7,334 nucleotides of DNA from Dehalococcoidia bacterium (GTDB taxonomy: Bacteria > Chloroflexota > Dehalococcoidia > SHYD01 > SHYC01): contig JAENIT010000045.1 in the NCBI GenBank assembly GCA_016844365.1, forward strand, positions 1 to 7,334, read 5' to 3'. Position numbers and translations under genes: made by a program. Of this stretch, positions 1 to 6,666 are shown piece by piece. The notes under the pieces are model-generated. The model was not told the DNA's origin, ran no database searches, and saw only the letters and a program-made list of their open reading frames with translations. The stretch's first letter is position 1. Each line of letters begins with the position of its first letter.

Positions 1-33
1 ATTAAGTAACCCGCCTGCATTCAGGCCAGCTAC

Positions 34-171
34 ATGGACCTCAACACTAACATCAGCGATCTGCGCTCTCGAGTAAGTCAGTGTGAGAAGGGGGATGAGC
101 GGAGCCTGTACATCACTTTGGAGAGGGTGGAGAGGATCGGGAGGGTTATCGCCCGACTTGGATATCTATGA
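34..171 (+). CDS. Short ORF or C-terminal remnant, 45 aa, ending at a terminator
   Basis: This is the only frame that stays open from the left edge up to the hairpin at 173. It is closed upstream by a TAA at 7-9, and the first ATG is at 34. I see no convincing ribosome binding site. The product is hydrophilic, and its last part (a LERVERIGRVIARL-like helix) resembles the dimerisation helix of histidine kinases, but that similarity is weak. The stop codon at 169-171 sits two bases before a strong GC hairpin, which suggests the true end of a transcribed gene. It may therefore be the remnant of a longer gene interrupted by the TAA at 7, or a genuine small protein. Function is unknown. Confidence 0.3.
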   Translation: MDLNTNISDLRSRVSQCEKGDERSLYITLERVERIGRVIARLGYL

Positions 172-172
172 G

Positions 173-204
173 AGCCCCCGCCGAATGGCGGGGGCTACCC
201 TTTT
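173..204 (+). terminator. Intrinsic terminator-like hairpin
   Basis: A perfect 10-bp inverted repeat, AGCCCCCGCC / GGCGGGGGCT, with a GAAT loop (stem 173-182 and 187-196). It is followed by ACCC and then TTTT at 201-204. The U-tract is short and displaced, so termination may be imperfect. The last two stem bases (195-196) are also the first two of the CTACCC palindrome, so the two structures compete slightly. Confidence 0.65.
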
Positions 205-234
205 GGGTAGGGGGGAAACTACCCTTTTGAGGGT
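195..234 (+). promoter_or_regulatory. CTACCC/GGGTAG operator-like element, copy A
   Basis: This holds a perfect palindrome CTACCC-TTTT-GGGTAG (195-210), then G5A3, then a second CTACCC (219-224) followed by TTTTG and AGGGT (230-234). The same arrangement recurs at 6965-7002 ahead of the radical SAM gene. The copy lies about 115 bases upstream of the ATG at 350. Similarity to an operator for a dimeric NarL/LuxR-type regulator is an inference. As RNA, the central GGGTAG could pair with either CTACCC, so a structural role is also possible. Confidence 0.5.
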
Positions 235-243
235 CGTGGCTCC

Positions 244-256
244 ACATCACTGATGT
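244..256. repeat. 13-base inverted repeat
   Basis: ACATCA-C-TGATGT is a perfect palindrome with 6-base arms in the non-coding stretch before the first gene. It could be a regulator binding site, but short palindromes of this size also arise by chance. Confidence 0.3.
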
Positions 257-290
257 TAAGCTTTAGTGGAAGTAGACCTGGGAGGCTCAG

Positions 291-318
291 TTGATGACCC
301 TAAATAAACGCCTAAGCT
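291..318 (+). promoter_or_regulatory. Weak sigma70-like promoter candidate
   Basis: TTGATG (291-296) is followed after 16 bases by TAAGCT (313-318), about 30 bases before the ATG at 350. Both boxes match the consensus only partly. The position is right for the transcription unit that starts with the 350-808 gene, but the call is speculative. Confidence 0.2.
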
Positions 319-349
319 AGGTTGAGAGAAGAGGGGGGAGGGAAGAGTA

Positions 350-808
350 ATGACACTACAGTTAAGCTTTGTTGATTTACTATTTCTAGTGGCGGTCCTA
401 GTCGCCATCCCGGTCGGGGTTTACCACGTGATCATCGGCTTGTACGCCCAGGGGGCAATGGCTCTAGGGGCGGCCGCGGTGGGTCTGGGGTGGATTATGG
501 GCTGGAACCCTCCGGCGATCCCAACAACCAGCAGCACCGTCCAACCTGTGACGATTGCCCCCATGCCCTTGATGCCGGTGTCCATCATGGTTATAGGGTC
601 ACAGGGTTCGTGCCTGCTGGCCTATCGTCCTGGCGATGCCTGGGCCATCGACGAGTGGGGACACCTCTCCCAGCCCTTGTGCAGTGCAGCAGTCGCCGCC
701 TTAACCCCTGTCTTGGGCAGTCCGGAAACGATTCAGGAGGAGGGACAGTTTCCGTGCAAATGCCCACTTTTTAAGGGACAAGTGACCTTCGCAAGGCGAG
801 CCGCATAA
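350..808 (+). CDS. Membrane-anchored TIGR04076-like four-cysteine protein, 152 aa
   Basis: The ATG at 350 has a good Shine-Dalgarno sequence (GGGAGGGA, 336-343) about seven bases upstream. Residues 8-30 and about 33-51 are hydrophobic and probably form two membrane segments. A Pro/Thr/Ser-rich linker (52-75) leads to a globular domain (about 77-149). That domain contains GDAWAIDEWG (95-104), PLC (109-111), a helix ending in LTP, and FPCKCPL (134-140) with a closing VTF-R. This order (a G-D-x-W/F strand, P-x-C, a helix, a Cys-Pro element, then V-x-F) resembles the small uncharacterised TIGR04076 family, here with an added N-terminal anchor. The four cysteines (88, 111, 136, 138) could bind metal or be redox-active. 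It is the first gene of the run leading to the lipoprotein and sensor kinase. The family call is from memory of its pattern, and the function is unknown. Confidence 0.75.
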   Translation: MTLQLSFVDLLFLVAVLVAIPVGVYHVIIGLYAQGAMALGAAAVGLGWIMGWNPPAIPTTSSTVQPVTIAPMPLMPVSIMVIGSQGSCLLAYRPGDAWAIDEWGHLSQPLCSAAVAALTPVLGSPETIQEEGQFPCKCPLFKGQVTFARRAA

Positions 809-901
809 GCGATTACAGTGGTAGAGTAAACGGTCTCGCTGACCGGCTCCGCGGTCTGCTTTTGAAACCCCCGACTAGGATGTCGAGAAGGAGAGAGCGT
901 G

Positions 902-1354
902 ATGAAGGGGCTGCTGAGTTCGCGGAATGCCTTGGCCGCGGCCGTGCTGCTCATACTAATAGCCACGGCCTGCGGTCAAGCTCGTCTCCCTTCGCGAGAT
1001 GAAGGGACCGGCCAGTCGCCGGGGATTTCAAAAGAGCAGCTAGACCAGGCGCGGCCGGAGGTGCGAAGGGCGTACAACTTCGCGCTGGCGAACAGGGATA
1101 TACTGAGCAAGATACCTTGCTACTGCGGGTGCGTGGGAGAAGGGCACCGAAGCAACCTGGACTGCTACATTCGCGAGACTCTCGGCGGCGATGTAGAGCT
1201 GGACGCCCACGGATACGGCTGAGGCACTTGTAGAGCTATCACGCTTGACGTGGAAAAAATGTCGCAGGAAGGGAGACCACTAAAGGAGATAAGAAAGGTC
1301 ATAGACCTCAAGTATCGGTCTGTTGGACAGGGCACCCAAACGCCCTTGCCATAG
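902..1354 (+). CDS. PCYCGC-motif lipoprotein, probable selenoprotein with in-frame UGA at 1220-1222
   Basis: I chose ATG 902 over GTG 899 because AAGGAG (888-893) lies eight bases before it. A signal peptide (hydrophobic 11-22) ends in a lipobox ATA-C with lipid-acceptor Cys24, so the protein should be anchored outside the cytoplasmic membrane. Residues 72-77 read PCYCGC, followed by GH (81-82) and SNLDCY (84-89), the hallmark of Pfam family PCYCGC (PF13798). A conventional reading stops at TGA 1220-1222 after HGYG, giving 106 aa. The frame then stays open to TAG 1352-1354 and encodes GTC-RAITLDVEKM, KEIRKVIDLKY and a TPLP end. As I recall the family, HG-x-x is followed by C-x-x-C, and then by a KEIR-x-x-ID-x-KY segment. 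UGA thus replaces the first Cys, giving U107-G-T-C110 in a 150-aa protein. The alternatives are a nonsense mutation, a sequencing error or a truncated 902-1222 product. Function of the family is unknown; a thiol/selenol redox or metal-handling role is an inference. Confidence 0.75.
1220..1263 (+). promoter_or_regulatory. Candidate bacterial SECIS element at the in-frame UGA
   Basis: Directly after the UGA an irregular hairpin can be drawn. The upper stem CACG/CGTG (1240-1243 with 1249-1252, plus a U-G wobble 1239-1253) closes a CUUGA loop (1244-1248), which lies 22-26 bases downstream of the UGA. A broken lower stem pairs 1223-1226 with 1260-1263, and 1228, 1229 and 1231 with 1258, 1257 and 1255. 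Distance and size fit known bacterial SECIS elements, which lie inside the coding region just after the UGA. However, the usual G in the first two loop positions is present only if the G1243-C1249 pair opens. Not computed by a folding program. Confidence 0.4.
1296..1308. repeat. Short inverted repeat AGGTC-ATA-GACCT
   Basis: A perfect 5-base-arm palindrome. If the PCYCGC gene is read through its UGA, this lies inside the coding sequence (codons of the KEIRKVID segment), which makes an operator role unlikely. Confidence 0.2.
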
Positions 1355-1386
1355 AGAACTGGGGAATTTGTTAGAGCGGAAAAGGG

Positions 1387-3327
1387 GTGATTATCTGGGC
1401 GGGCGAGGTGGCGAAACTGAGTGGGACCACTCGGGCAACCGAAAATGAGGCCACAACCAGCCAGGGGACTGTGGGAATCCGTCTGGATAAGGAGTCCCCT
1501 AGTGCCCATTCAGTTCCACCTAGAAAACGGCTACGCTTCCGGATGGCCGCGGGTGTGGCCCTGGGTCTGGCCTCACTACTCTCCATCTTTCTAGTTCTGA
1601 TGGCCCGGGCCATCCAACTCAGCACTGAGGCCGTCTACCATGAGCGCATAATCATAGCTCAAACTGCTGCGGCCTCGGTTGACGACTTGCTGGGCCACGT
1701 TCTTCATCAACTGGAGGCCGTGACCCATCAGGTTGTCTGGAATACAGGTCACACTATTCCGTCCCCTGAGCAGCCTCTGATAGCCCAACTTATGCATGTG
1801 ATTGGCTCCTTTGAGAGCATTGGGATAATGAACTCTGAAGGGAGATTGCTGTGGAGCGCAACCACGGGCCCCCCAGAGGACATGGCTGCCCTAACTGCAG
1901 CTAGCGCCGGGCTAGAGGCCATTCAGACTAGGCGATCAGCCATAAGCCCAGCCCACTACTCAACCCAGCACCCACCGATAGCCGTAACCGCCGTTCCCTT
2001 ACCAGATGGCCGAGGCAACGTGGTGGCCGCTCTGGTGGGAACTCTACACCTTGCCCACATGGGCGTGGAGCTGGTTCCTCTGCCCAAAGGCAATGATGGC
2101 GCGATCAGGGCGCAGCTTGTGGACGGAGATGGCAATGTGCTGGCTAGCTCGGAAGAGGGTGACCTGCCGGCAGAGGCCAACGCCCACCTGGATCTCCTGA
2201 GAGAAGCCTTAGCCAGTGGCCAGCCCCGTGCGATTGTACATGACCACCCCAACGGCTCGCCCCACGTGGTGGCTTACGCCCCTTTTCAACGTCTGCCCGG
2301 GGGGGTGTTCGCTGAAGAGCCCGTGGATATAGCATTGATGGTGCCCAGGCTGCTTCAGCGCATAGGCGTCTTTGTGGGATCAACCACCTTGCTCCTGGTG
2401 TCGCTGGGCGCTTGGTGGTACGCCCGCCGCATCACCCGCCCGTTAGAGGAGCTAACGGGGGCGGCCCAGGCCATTGCTGCCGGCTCCTTTGATGTCTCAG
2501 TCGTGGCCCATTCCCAGGATGAGGTGGGGATGCTAGCCAGAAGCTTCGAGCAGATGCGGATTCACCTGAAGACTGCCTTTGAGGACCGACTGCGCTGGGA
2601 GAGCCATCTGGAGCAGCAAGTGAAGGAGAGAACCGAGGCGGTACGGCAGCTTCTGGAGAAAGTCATCTCCGCCCAGGAGGATGAACGTAATCGAGTAGCT
2701 CGCGAGCTTCACGACGGCCCTGCCCAGGACCTGGCGGCCCTCCTGGTGGTCATGGACGCTCTGGAACCCGGCCTCTCCGTTAACGTCAAAGAGGCCGCCC
2801 TTTTAAACCGAGTAAAGATACAGGCTCGTGGAGCGCTACAGGAGGTCCGACGGCTTCTTCTGGATCTCCGGCCTAGCGCCCTGGATGACCTGGGACTAGC
2901 GCCCGCTGTCCGATGGTATGTGGAGACTCGCTTGGCTGGGACGCAGACTGATCTCTCGACTACGGTTCTAGGCCATGAGCGCCGTCTTCACCCCATCTTG
3001 GAGACAGCCTTATTCCGCATCCTCCAGGAGGCCATAAACAACGCCGCAAAGCATTCCCAGGCCCACCACATAAAGGTTGAGCTAGACTTCTCCGAAACCG
3101 TAGTAACAGCTCTGGTTGAGGATGATGGGGTAGGGTTCGACCCAGCAGTTTACAAGAGCGGCTCAATGGGAGTCGGCCTCGGCCTCTTAGGGATGCAGGA
3201 GCGAGCGGCCTTGATAGGCGGGACTTTAGAGATCCGCTCCCAACCGGGGGGTGGAGCGCAGATCACCGTTACCGTACCCATTCCAGAGGTGATAAATGGC
3301 GCCAATCACGTTGGTAATAGCCGATGA
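1387..3327 (+). CDS. Membrane sensor histidine kinase, HisKA_3 / NarX-LiaS type, up to 646 aa
   Basis: It phosphorylates itself and passes the phosphate to the response regulator that overlaps its 3' end. Order: variable N-terminus; TM1 about 53-75; extracytoplasmic region about 76-322, which may be a Cache-type sensor; TM2 about 325-346; HAMP (about 347-399, with RRITRPLEEL and DEVGMLARSF); coiled coil 400-428; HisKA_3 with phospho-acceptor His442 in ARELHDGPAQDL; then the ATPase domain with N-box EAINNAAKHS (548-557), DDGVGFD (579-585) and GLGLLGMQER (597-606). All catalytic motifs are intact. The start is uncertain. GTG 1387 is the first possible codon after TAG 1372-1374, but its purine-rich upstream sequence abuts or overlaps it. 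GTG 1408 is an alternative. The stop at 3325-3327 is TGA, showing that TGA is a normal stop here. The gene probably belongs to the same transcript as the upstream lipoprotein; the stimulus is unknown. Confidence 0.93.
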   Translation: MIIWAGEVAKLSGTTRATENEATTSQGTVGIRLDKESPSAHSVPPRKRLRFRMAAGVALGLASLLSIFLVLMARAIQLSTEAVYHERIIIAQTAAASVDDLLGHVLHQLEAVTHQVVWNTGHTIPSPEQPLIAQLMHVIGSFESIGIMNSEGRLLWSATTGPPEDMAALTAASAGLEAIQTRRSAISPAHYSTQHPPIAVTAVPLPDGRGNVVAALVGTLHLAHMGVELVPLPKGNDGAIRAQLVDGDGNVLASSEEGDLPAEANAHLDLLREALASGQPRAIVHDHPNGSPHVVAYAPFQRLPGGVFAEEPVDIALMVPRLLQRIGVFVGSTTLLLVSLGAWWYARRITRPLEELTGAAQAIAAGSFDVSVVAHSQDEVGMLARSFEQMRIHLKTAFEDRLRWESHLEQQVKERTEAVRQLLEKVISAQEDERNRVARELHDGPAQDLAALLVVMDALEPGLSVNVKEAALLNRVKIQARGALQEVRRLLLDLRPSALDDLGLAPAVRWYVETRLAGTQTDLSTTVLGHERRLHPILETALFRILQEAINNAAKHSQAHHIKVELDFSETVVTALVEDDGVGFDPAVYKSGSMGVGLGLLGMQERAALIGGTLEIRSQPGGGAQITVTVPIPEVINGANHVGNSR

Positions 3328-3955
3328 CCACGCCCTGTTCCGAGAGGGGCTGCGGCTGCTATTAGAACAGACGAAGGACATTGTTGTCGCAGGAGAAGCA
3401 GCCGATGGGCAGGAAGCCGTAGACCTGGTGGCCCGCCTACAGCCAGACCTGGTGGTGCTGGACATCTCCATGCCCCGAGTTGACGGGCTAGAGGCGGCCC
3501 GTCGCATCCGTGCCCGCTCTCAGGTGCCCATCCTCTTCCTCACCGTCCACGACACGGAGAACTACTTCTTTGACGCTCTGGAGGCAGGGGCCTCTGGCTA
3601 CGTTCTTAAGGACGCAGTGGGCGCTGACCTCATCACCGCTCTTCACGTAGTCTATGGCGGCGGGGTGTACCTATCCCCATCTGTTGCCAAGCGGCTGGTG
3701 GAGGACTACCTCAGTCGGGTAGCCAGGGGGGAGGAGATGAAAAGCTACGACGCCCTCACTCCACGAGAGAGGGAGGTGTTGGAACTTGTAGGCCAAGGCC
3801 TCACCAACCAGGAGATCGCGGAACGGCTGGTATTGAGCGTCAATACGGTCCAGACTCACCGTCTGCACGTTATGGAGAAGCTCAACATCCACAACCGAGC
3901 CCAGCTAATGAAGTTCGCGGTGCGCCTGGGGTTGCTCAAGGCCCCTCCCACCTAA
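3296..3955 (+). CDS. NarL/LuxR-family response regulator, 219 aa
   Basis: This is the partner of the histidine kinase, and the two genes overlap by 32 bases. ATG 3296 is preceded by a strong Shine-Dalgarno AGAGGTGAT (3285-3293). The receiver domain (about 4-120) has acidic residues D10/D11, phospho-acceptor D56 in VVLDISMP, T83 and K105, all as expected. The C-terminal HTH (about 152-207) contains LTPREREVLELVGQGLTNQEIAERL and a recognition helix starting at SVNTVQTHR (181-189). It should be a DNA-binding transcription factor activated by phosphorylation. At the usual TVK position the sequence is TVQ (Q186), a substitution in a residue that contacts DNA in NarL. Its targets are not shown by the sequence; the CTACCC/GGGTAG elements at 195 and 6965 are candidates. 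Confidence 0.95.
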   Translation: MAPITLVIADDHALFREGLRLLLEQTKDIVVAGEAADGQEAVDLVARLQPDLVVLDISMPRVDGLEAARRIRARSQVPILFLTVHDTENYFFDALEAGASGYVLKDAVGADLITALHVVYGGGVYLSPSVAKRLVEDYLSRVARGEEMKSYDALTPREREVLELVGQGLTNQEIAERLVLSVNTVQTHRLHVMEKLNIHNRAQLMKFAVRLGLLKAPPT

Positions 3956-4017
3956 TCTGATAGATACCGAGGCTATTTAGCAAGGAGCAACTTGGAAGGC
4001 GAGAAAGGAAGCGAGAC

Positions 4018-5847
4018 ATGAGCAAAGCTAGTCGATTGCGTATTATCCTGGGAATGGCCTCCCTGGGCGTTTTTTGGGGGGCACTGGCCTCCGTTCCCCT
4101 TCTCGTCCAATTTGAACCCCTGCTGGCCCTTCAACTGCGTGTGACTGATTTTATCACGATCCAGGAAGGGGGTCTGTTACAGGGCGTAACCCGCACCCCT
4201 CGCGAAGACATAATTGTCCTACACGATAGCAGGACAGGCACGGAGGTTGGCGTTGTCGCGAACGCGGAGCGCGACCTAGCCCTCTATAGACGGCTCCTAG
4301 AGGATGGGGCGTCGGCCATCGGTGACCTTCGCTTCCTGTCCCCCGGTCCAGAGAGCGAAAAGCTGATGGATGGGCTGGTGGCCCTGGAAGAAAAGGGCCT
4401 TGTCTTGCGCCAGTTTGATAACCGCGTTCCCGAGAAGAGTAAAACCTTCCATAGCGCTGCCTCCCTCTATTGGTTCGATAGCAGCCGCGACCTGGCACAG
4501 AACATCCGATTCTACCCCCTCTTAGCTAAATATCCTGACGGCTTCCGGGAGGCCATGACCCTACGTCTTGCCCGAGCCCATTTGAGTCTAGAGATCCCCA
4601 CGGTGTCAGAATCCCTCCAGGGCCTCCAAGGGTATCAACTGTCCCCTCATCTCCTCTTGCCCACCATCCACCGACCTTCGAAAGGGGCGTCCGAACTTGT
4701 CGGAGAGCATGTTCTGTGGATGAACTACGTGGGCCCGCCGGATACTTTTCGCTCCCTACCTCTTGATAGTGTTGAACAAGATGGTCTAGAGAAAGGCTTC
4801 TTTCGCGGCAAGATCGTCATCGTAGATGTGGGTGCGTTGGGAGCTTTGGGTACGCCTACCTCCACCAAGAGGCCAATGACAGAAGCGGAGATGGATGCTA
4901 ACGTGACTCAGTCTATCCTTGAAGGGCGCTTTCTGGTTCCCCAGGGGACTACCCAGGGGATAGTTGGCATCTTTTTGCTGGCCATAGTGGGCGGGCTGCT
5001 GTTCGGCCAGGTGCGCCCTTGGGTCTCCCTACTCCTTCTGTTAGCGCTCCTAATCAGCTACCTGGGTTACGCCACTGCCTTGTACCGGAGCGGCACAGTT
5101 CCGGATGCCTTTTTTGGTCCTGTGGCCCTCCTGGGGACCTACGCTGTCACTACCGTGTACCGATACGTTGGGGAGGAGCGGGGCCGGCGACAAGAGGAGC
5201 AGGAGAAGAGAAGGATCCGTGAGATCTTCGGTCGGTATGTGGCTCAACCAGTGGTGGAAAAGATTCTACAAGACCCCAGCGCCGTGGCCCTGGGAGGAAA
5301 ACGCCAGGAGGTAACCGTTCTCTTCGGGGACATTCGGGGTTACACCACCCTCTCCGAGCAGACTTCTCCAGAAGCAATAGTGGATATGCTAAACAGCTAC
5401 TTAACCTTGGCCACGGCCTCAATCCTGGCTAACGAGGGCACTGTAGACAAGTATATAGGGGATGCCATCATGGCTTATTTTAACGCCCCTTTACCCCAGG
5501 ATGACCACGCCCTTAGGGCCATTAAGGCAGCCCTGGAGATGCAGCGCAGCCTCGGCTCATTCGGCGCCGCTACAGGAGCTAACTGCGGTATAGGGGTCCA
5601 TACCGGGGTAGCCATTGTAGGGAATGTGGGCAGCCCTCAGTTAATGAGCTACACCGTCATCGGTGACGCCGTCAACGTTGCATCTCGGCTTCAGTCCAAT
5701 GCAGGGCCTGGAGAGATCCTAATAAGCGAAGGAACCTATGACCAGGTTCGGGGCCTTGTAGAGGTTGATCTCTTGGAACCGTTGCAAGTTAAAGGTCGTT
5801 CTGTGCCCATCCCAGTGTACCGGGTGTTGGGAATCAGGAAAGCCTAG
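4018..5847 (+). CDS. CHASE2-domain class III adenylate cyclase, 609 aa
   Basis: It should convert ATP to cAMP. ATG 4018 has AAAGGAAG (4004-4011) upstream. Order: TM1 about 8-30; extracytoplasmic CHASE2-like sensor about 35-308, best recognised in its second half (MNYVGPPDTFRSLP, FFRGKIVIVDVG, MDANVTQSILEGRFLVP); three TM segments about 313-330, 334-355 and 362-383; a charged linker; then the cyclase domain about 428-605. Metal ligands are D438 (VLFGDIRGYT) and D482 (DKYIGD). Adenine-selecting K478 is present, T546 (SYTVIGD) stands where many cyclases have Asp, and the transition-state pair is N553 and R557. The K plus T combination is known from cyanobacterial-type adenylate cyclases, so ATP rather than GTP is the likely substrate. 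The first half of CHASE2 is degenerate. The gene begins 62 bases after the response regulator and could share its transcript. No cAMP receptor is seen in the window. Confidence 0.92.
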   Translation: MSKASRLRIILGMASLGVFWGALASVPLLVQFEPLLALQLRVTDFITIQEGGLLQGVTRTPREDIIVLHDSRTGTEVGVVANAERDLALYRRLLEDGASAIGDLRFLSPGPESEKLMDGLVALEEKGLVLRQFDNRVPEKSKTFHSAASLYWFDSSRDLAQNIRFYPLLAKYPDGFREAMTLRLARAHLSLEIPTVSESLQGLQGYQLSPHLLLPTIHRPSKGASELVGEHVLWMNYVGPPDTFRSLPLDSVEQDGLEKGFFRGKIVIVDVGALGALGTPTSTKRPMTEAEMDANVTQSILEGRFLVPQGTTQGIVGIFLLAIVGGLLFGQVRPWVSLLLLLALLISYLGYATALYRSGTVPDAFFGPVALLGTYAVTTVYRYVGEERGRRQEEQEKRRIREIFGRYVAQPVVEKILQDPSAVALGGKRQEVTVLFGDIRGYTTLSEQTSPEAIVDMLNSYLTLATASILANEGTVDKYIGDAIMAYFNAPLPQDDHALRAIKAALEMQRSLGSFGAATGANCGIGVHTGVAIVGNVGSPQLMSYTVIGDAVNVASRLQSNAGPGEILISEGTYDQVRGLVEVDLLEPLQVKGRSVPIPVYRVLGIRKA

Positions 5848-5945
5848 CCCCGACCAGGATGTGTCAACCTACGTTCTCCTGCTACTCTAAAGATGGAAGA
5901 AAAGGGTAATTCTAAGCAGGTTCAGTGAGGAAGGAGGTAAAGATT

Positions 5946-6641
5946 ATGAGAGCTGATGTTAAAGAGACAGCAGGCGTTCTGGCTGGGGCGGTAGTTGGCG
6001 TAATGCTGGCCATCCTCATGCTCTTCACCATGATGGGAGGCGGGTTCATCTTGGCTCTGCTGGTGCTGATGGTGATACTACCGATGGCCTTGGTCATAGT
6101 AGCTGTGGAGCAGATCTCTGGTTACCGGCCAATGGGCAACGGTGCCGCCGAGGCGATGAAGGAACCTGTGTTTACCACCACTGGGCCCTCCATCGCTGCG
6201 GCCCAACCCTCATACTTCAAGCCGGTAGCGATTGGCACTCTGGGCGCTGGCGGGCTGTTTGCGCTGTACTTCGTTGCCATGACCTGGTGGGAAGGATTTC
6301 AGCACACCTCTCTCCACATGAGAATGGATTGGATGAGCATTGTAGCAGTAGCAGGCGCCTTCGGAGTTATGACGACCCTGGTTGCTACTACCCAGGATAA
6401 GCGCTTTGTGAGCGGCAAACTCCTGGTCATTGGGGTAGTGGGAACCGGTATCGGAATGTTTGGACTGCTTACCTGCTGCACACCCCTGCTCTATCACCTA
6501 ATCTCCCGCATGGAGGTGTTGCAGGCATCAGTTATCGCTATCAGGTACAGCCTGGCCATCATCTCCCTCGGCGTCGCCATTACCCTGGCAAGCAGCTATG
6601 GAATGTGGCGAGCACACCCCATAGGAGCGATCAGTGGCTAG
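5946..6641 (+). CDS. Six-TM membrane protein of unknown function, 231 aa
   Basis: ATG 5946 is chosen because a perfect Shine-Dalgarno, AAGGAGGT (5931-5938), lies seven bases before it. The in-frame GTG at 5925 lies upstream of this site and is rejected. Hydrophobic segments lie at about 8-28, 33-56, 93-113, 127-147, 158-181 and 195-217. A hydrophilic loop (57-92) separates the first pair from the rest. Residues TCCTPLLYHL (176-185) place a Cys pair (C177, C178) and a His in or near the fifth segment, and H120 and H124 lie between segments three and four. Such a pair could bind metal or haem, but I do not recognise the family. It starts 98 bases after the cyclase gene, so it may have its own promoter, and the small 6667-6891 gene follows it closely. 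Confidence 0.85.
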   Translation: MRADVKETAGVLAGAVVGVMLAILMLFTMMGGGFILALLVLMVILPMALVIVAVEQISGYRPMGNGAAEAMKEPVFTTTGPSIAAAQPSYFKPVAIGTLGAGGLFALYFVAMTWWEGFQHTSLHMRMDWMSIVAVAGAFGVMTTLVATTQDKRFVSGKLLVIGVVGTGIGMFGLLTCCTPLLYHLISRMEVLQASVIAIRYSLAIISLGVAITLASSYGMWRAHPIGAISG

Positions 6642-6666
6642 CCATTGACCAGGGAGGCCAGGAATA

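Noticed and set aside
195..210. NreC site of the kind reported for staphylococcal nitrate genes (TAGGG-N4-CCCTA)
   Set aside because: The palindrome here is TACCC-N4-GGGTA, which is a different sequence and not the same half-site, although the architecture is alike.
255..370. Direct repeat GTTAAGCTTT at 255-264 and 361-370
   Set aside because: A 10-base match is expected many times by chance in a window this size, and one copy lies inside codons.
490..774. Overlapping plus-strand ORF of 94 aa inside the 350-808 gene
   Set aside because: It is in another frame of a gene with a better ribosome binding site, membrane segments and domain pattern.
1220..1222. TGA reassigned genome-wide (for example to Trp or Gly)
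   Set aside because: The histidine kinase gene ends at TGA 3325-3327 exactly where it overlaps the regulator start, as a normal stop. Trp is encoded by TGG throughout.
1329..1346. Hairpin AGGGC...GCCCT as a terminator before the kinase
   Set aside because: Only five base pairs with an eight-base loop, no U-tract, and it lies within the read-through part of the lipoprotein gene.
1165..1509. Minus-strand ORF of 114 aa across the lipoprotein end and kinase start
   Set aside because: It lies opposite real coding sequence, has low-complexity Ser/Pro/Arg composition and shows no domain.
5925..5945. GTG 5925 as start of the six-TM protein
   Set aside because: The perfect AAGGAGGT at 5931-5938 lies downstream of this GTG and is correctly spaced for ATG 5946.
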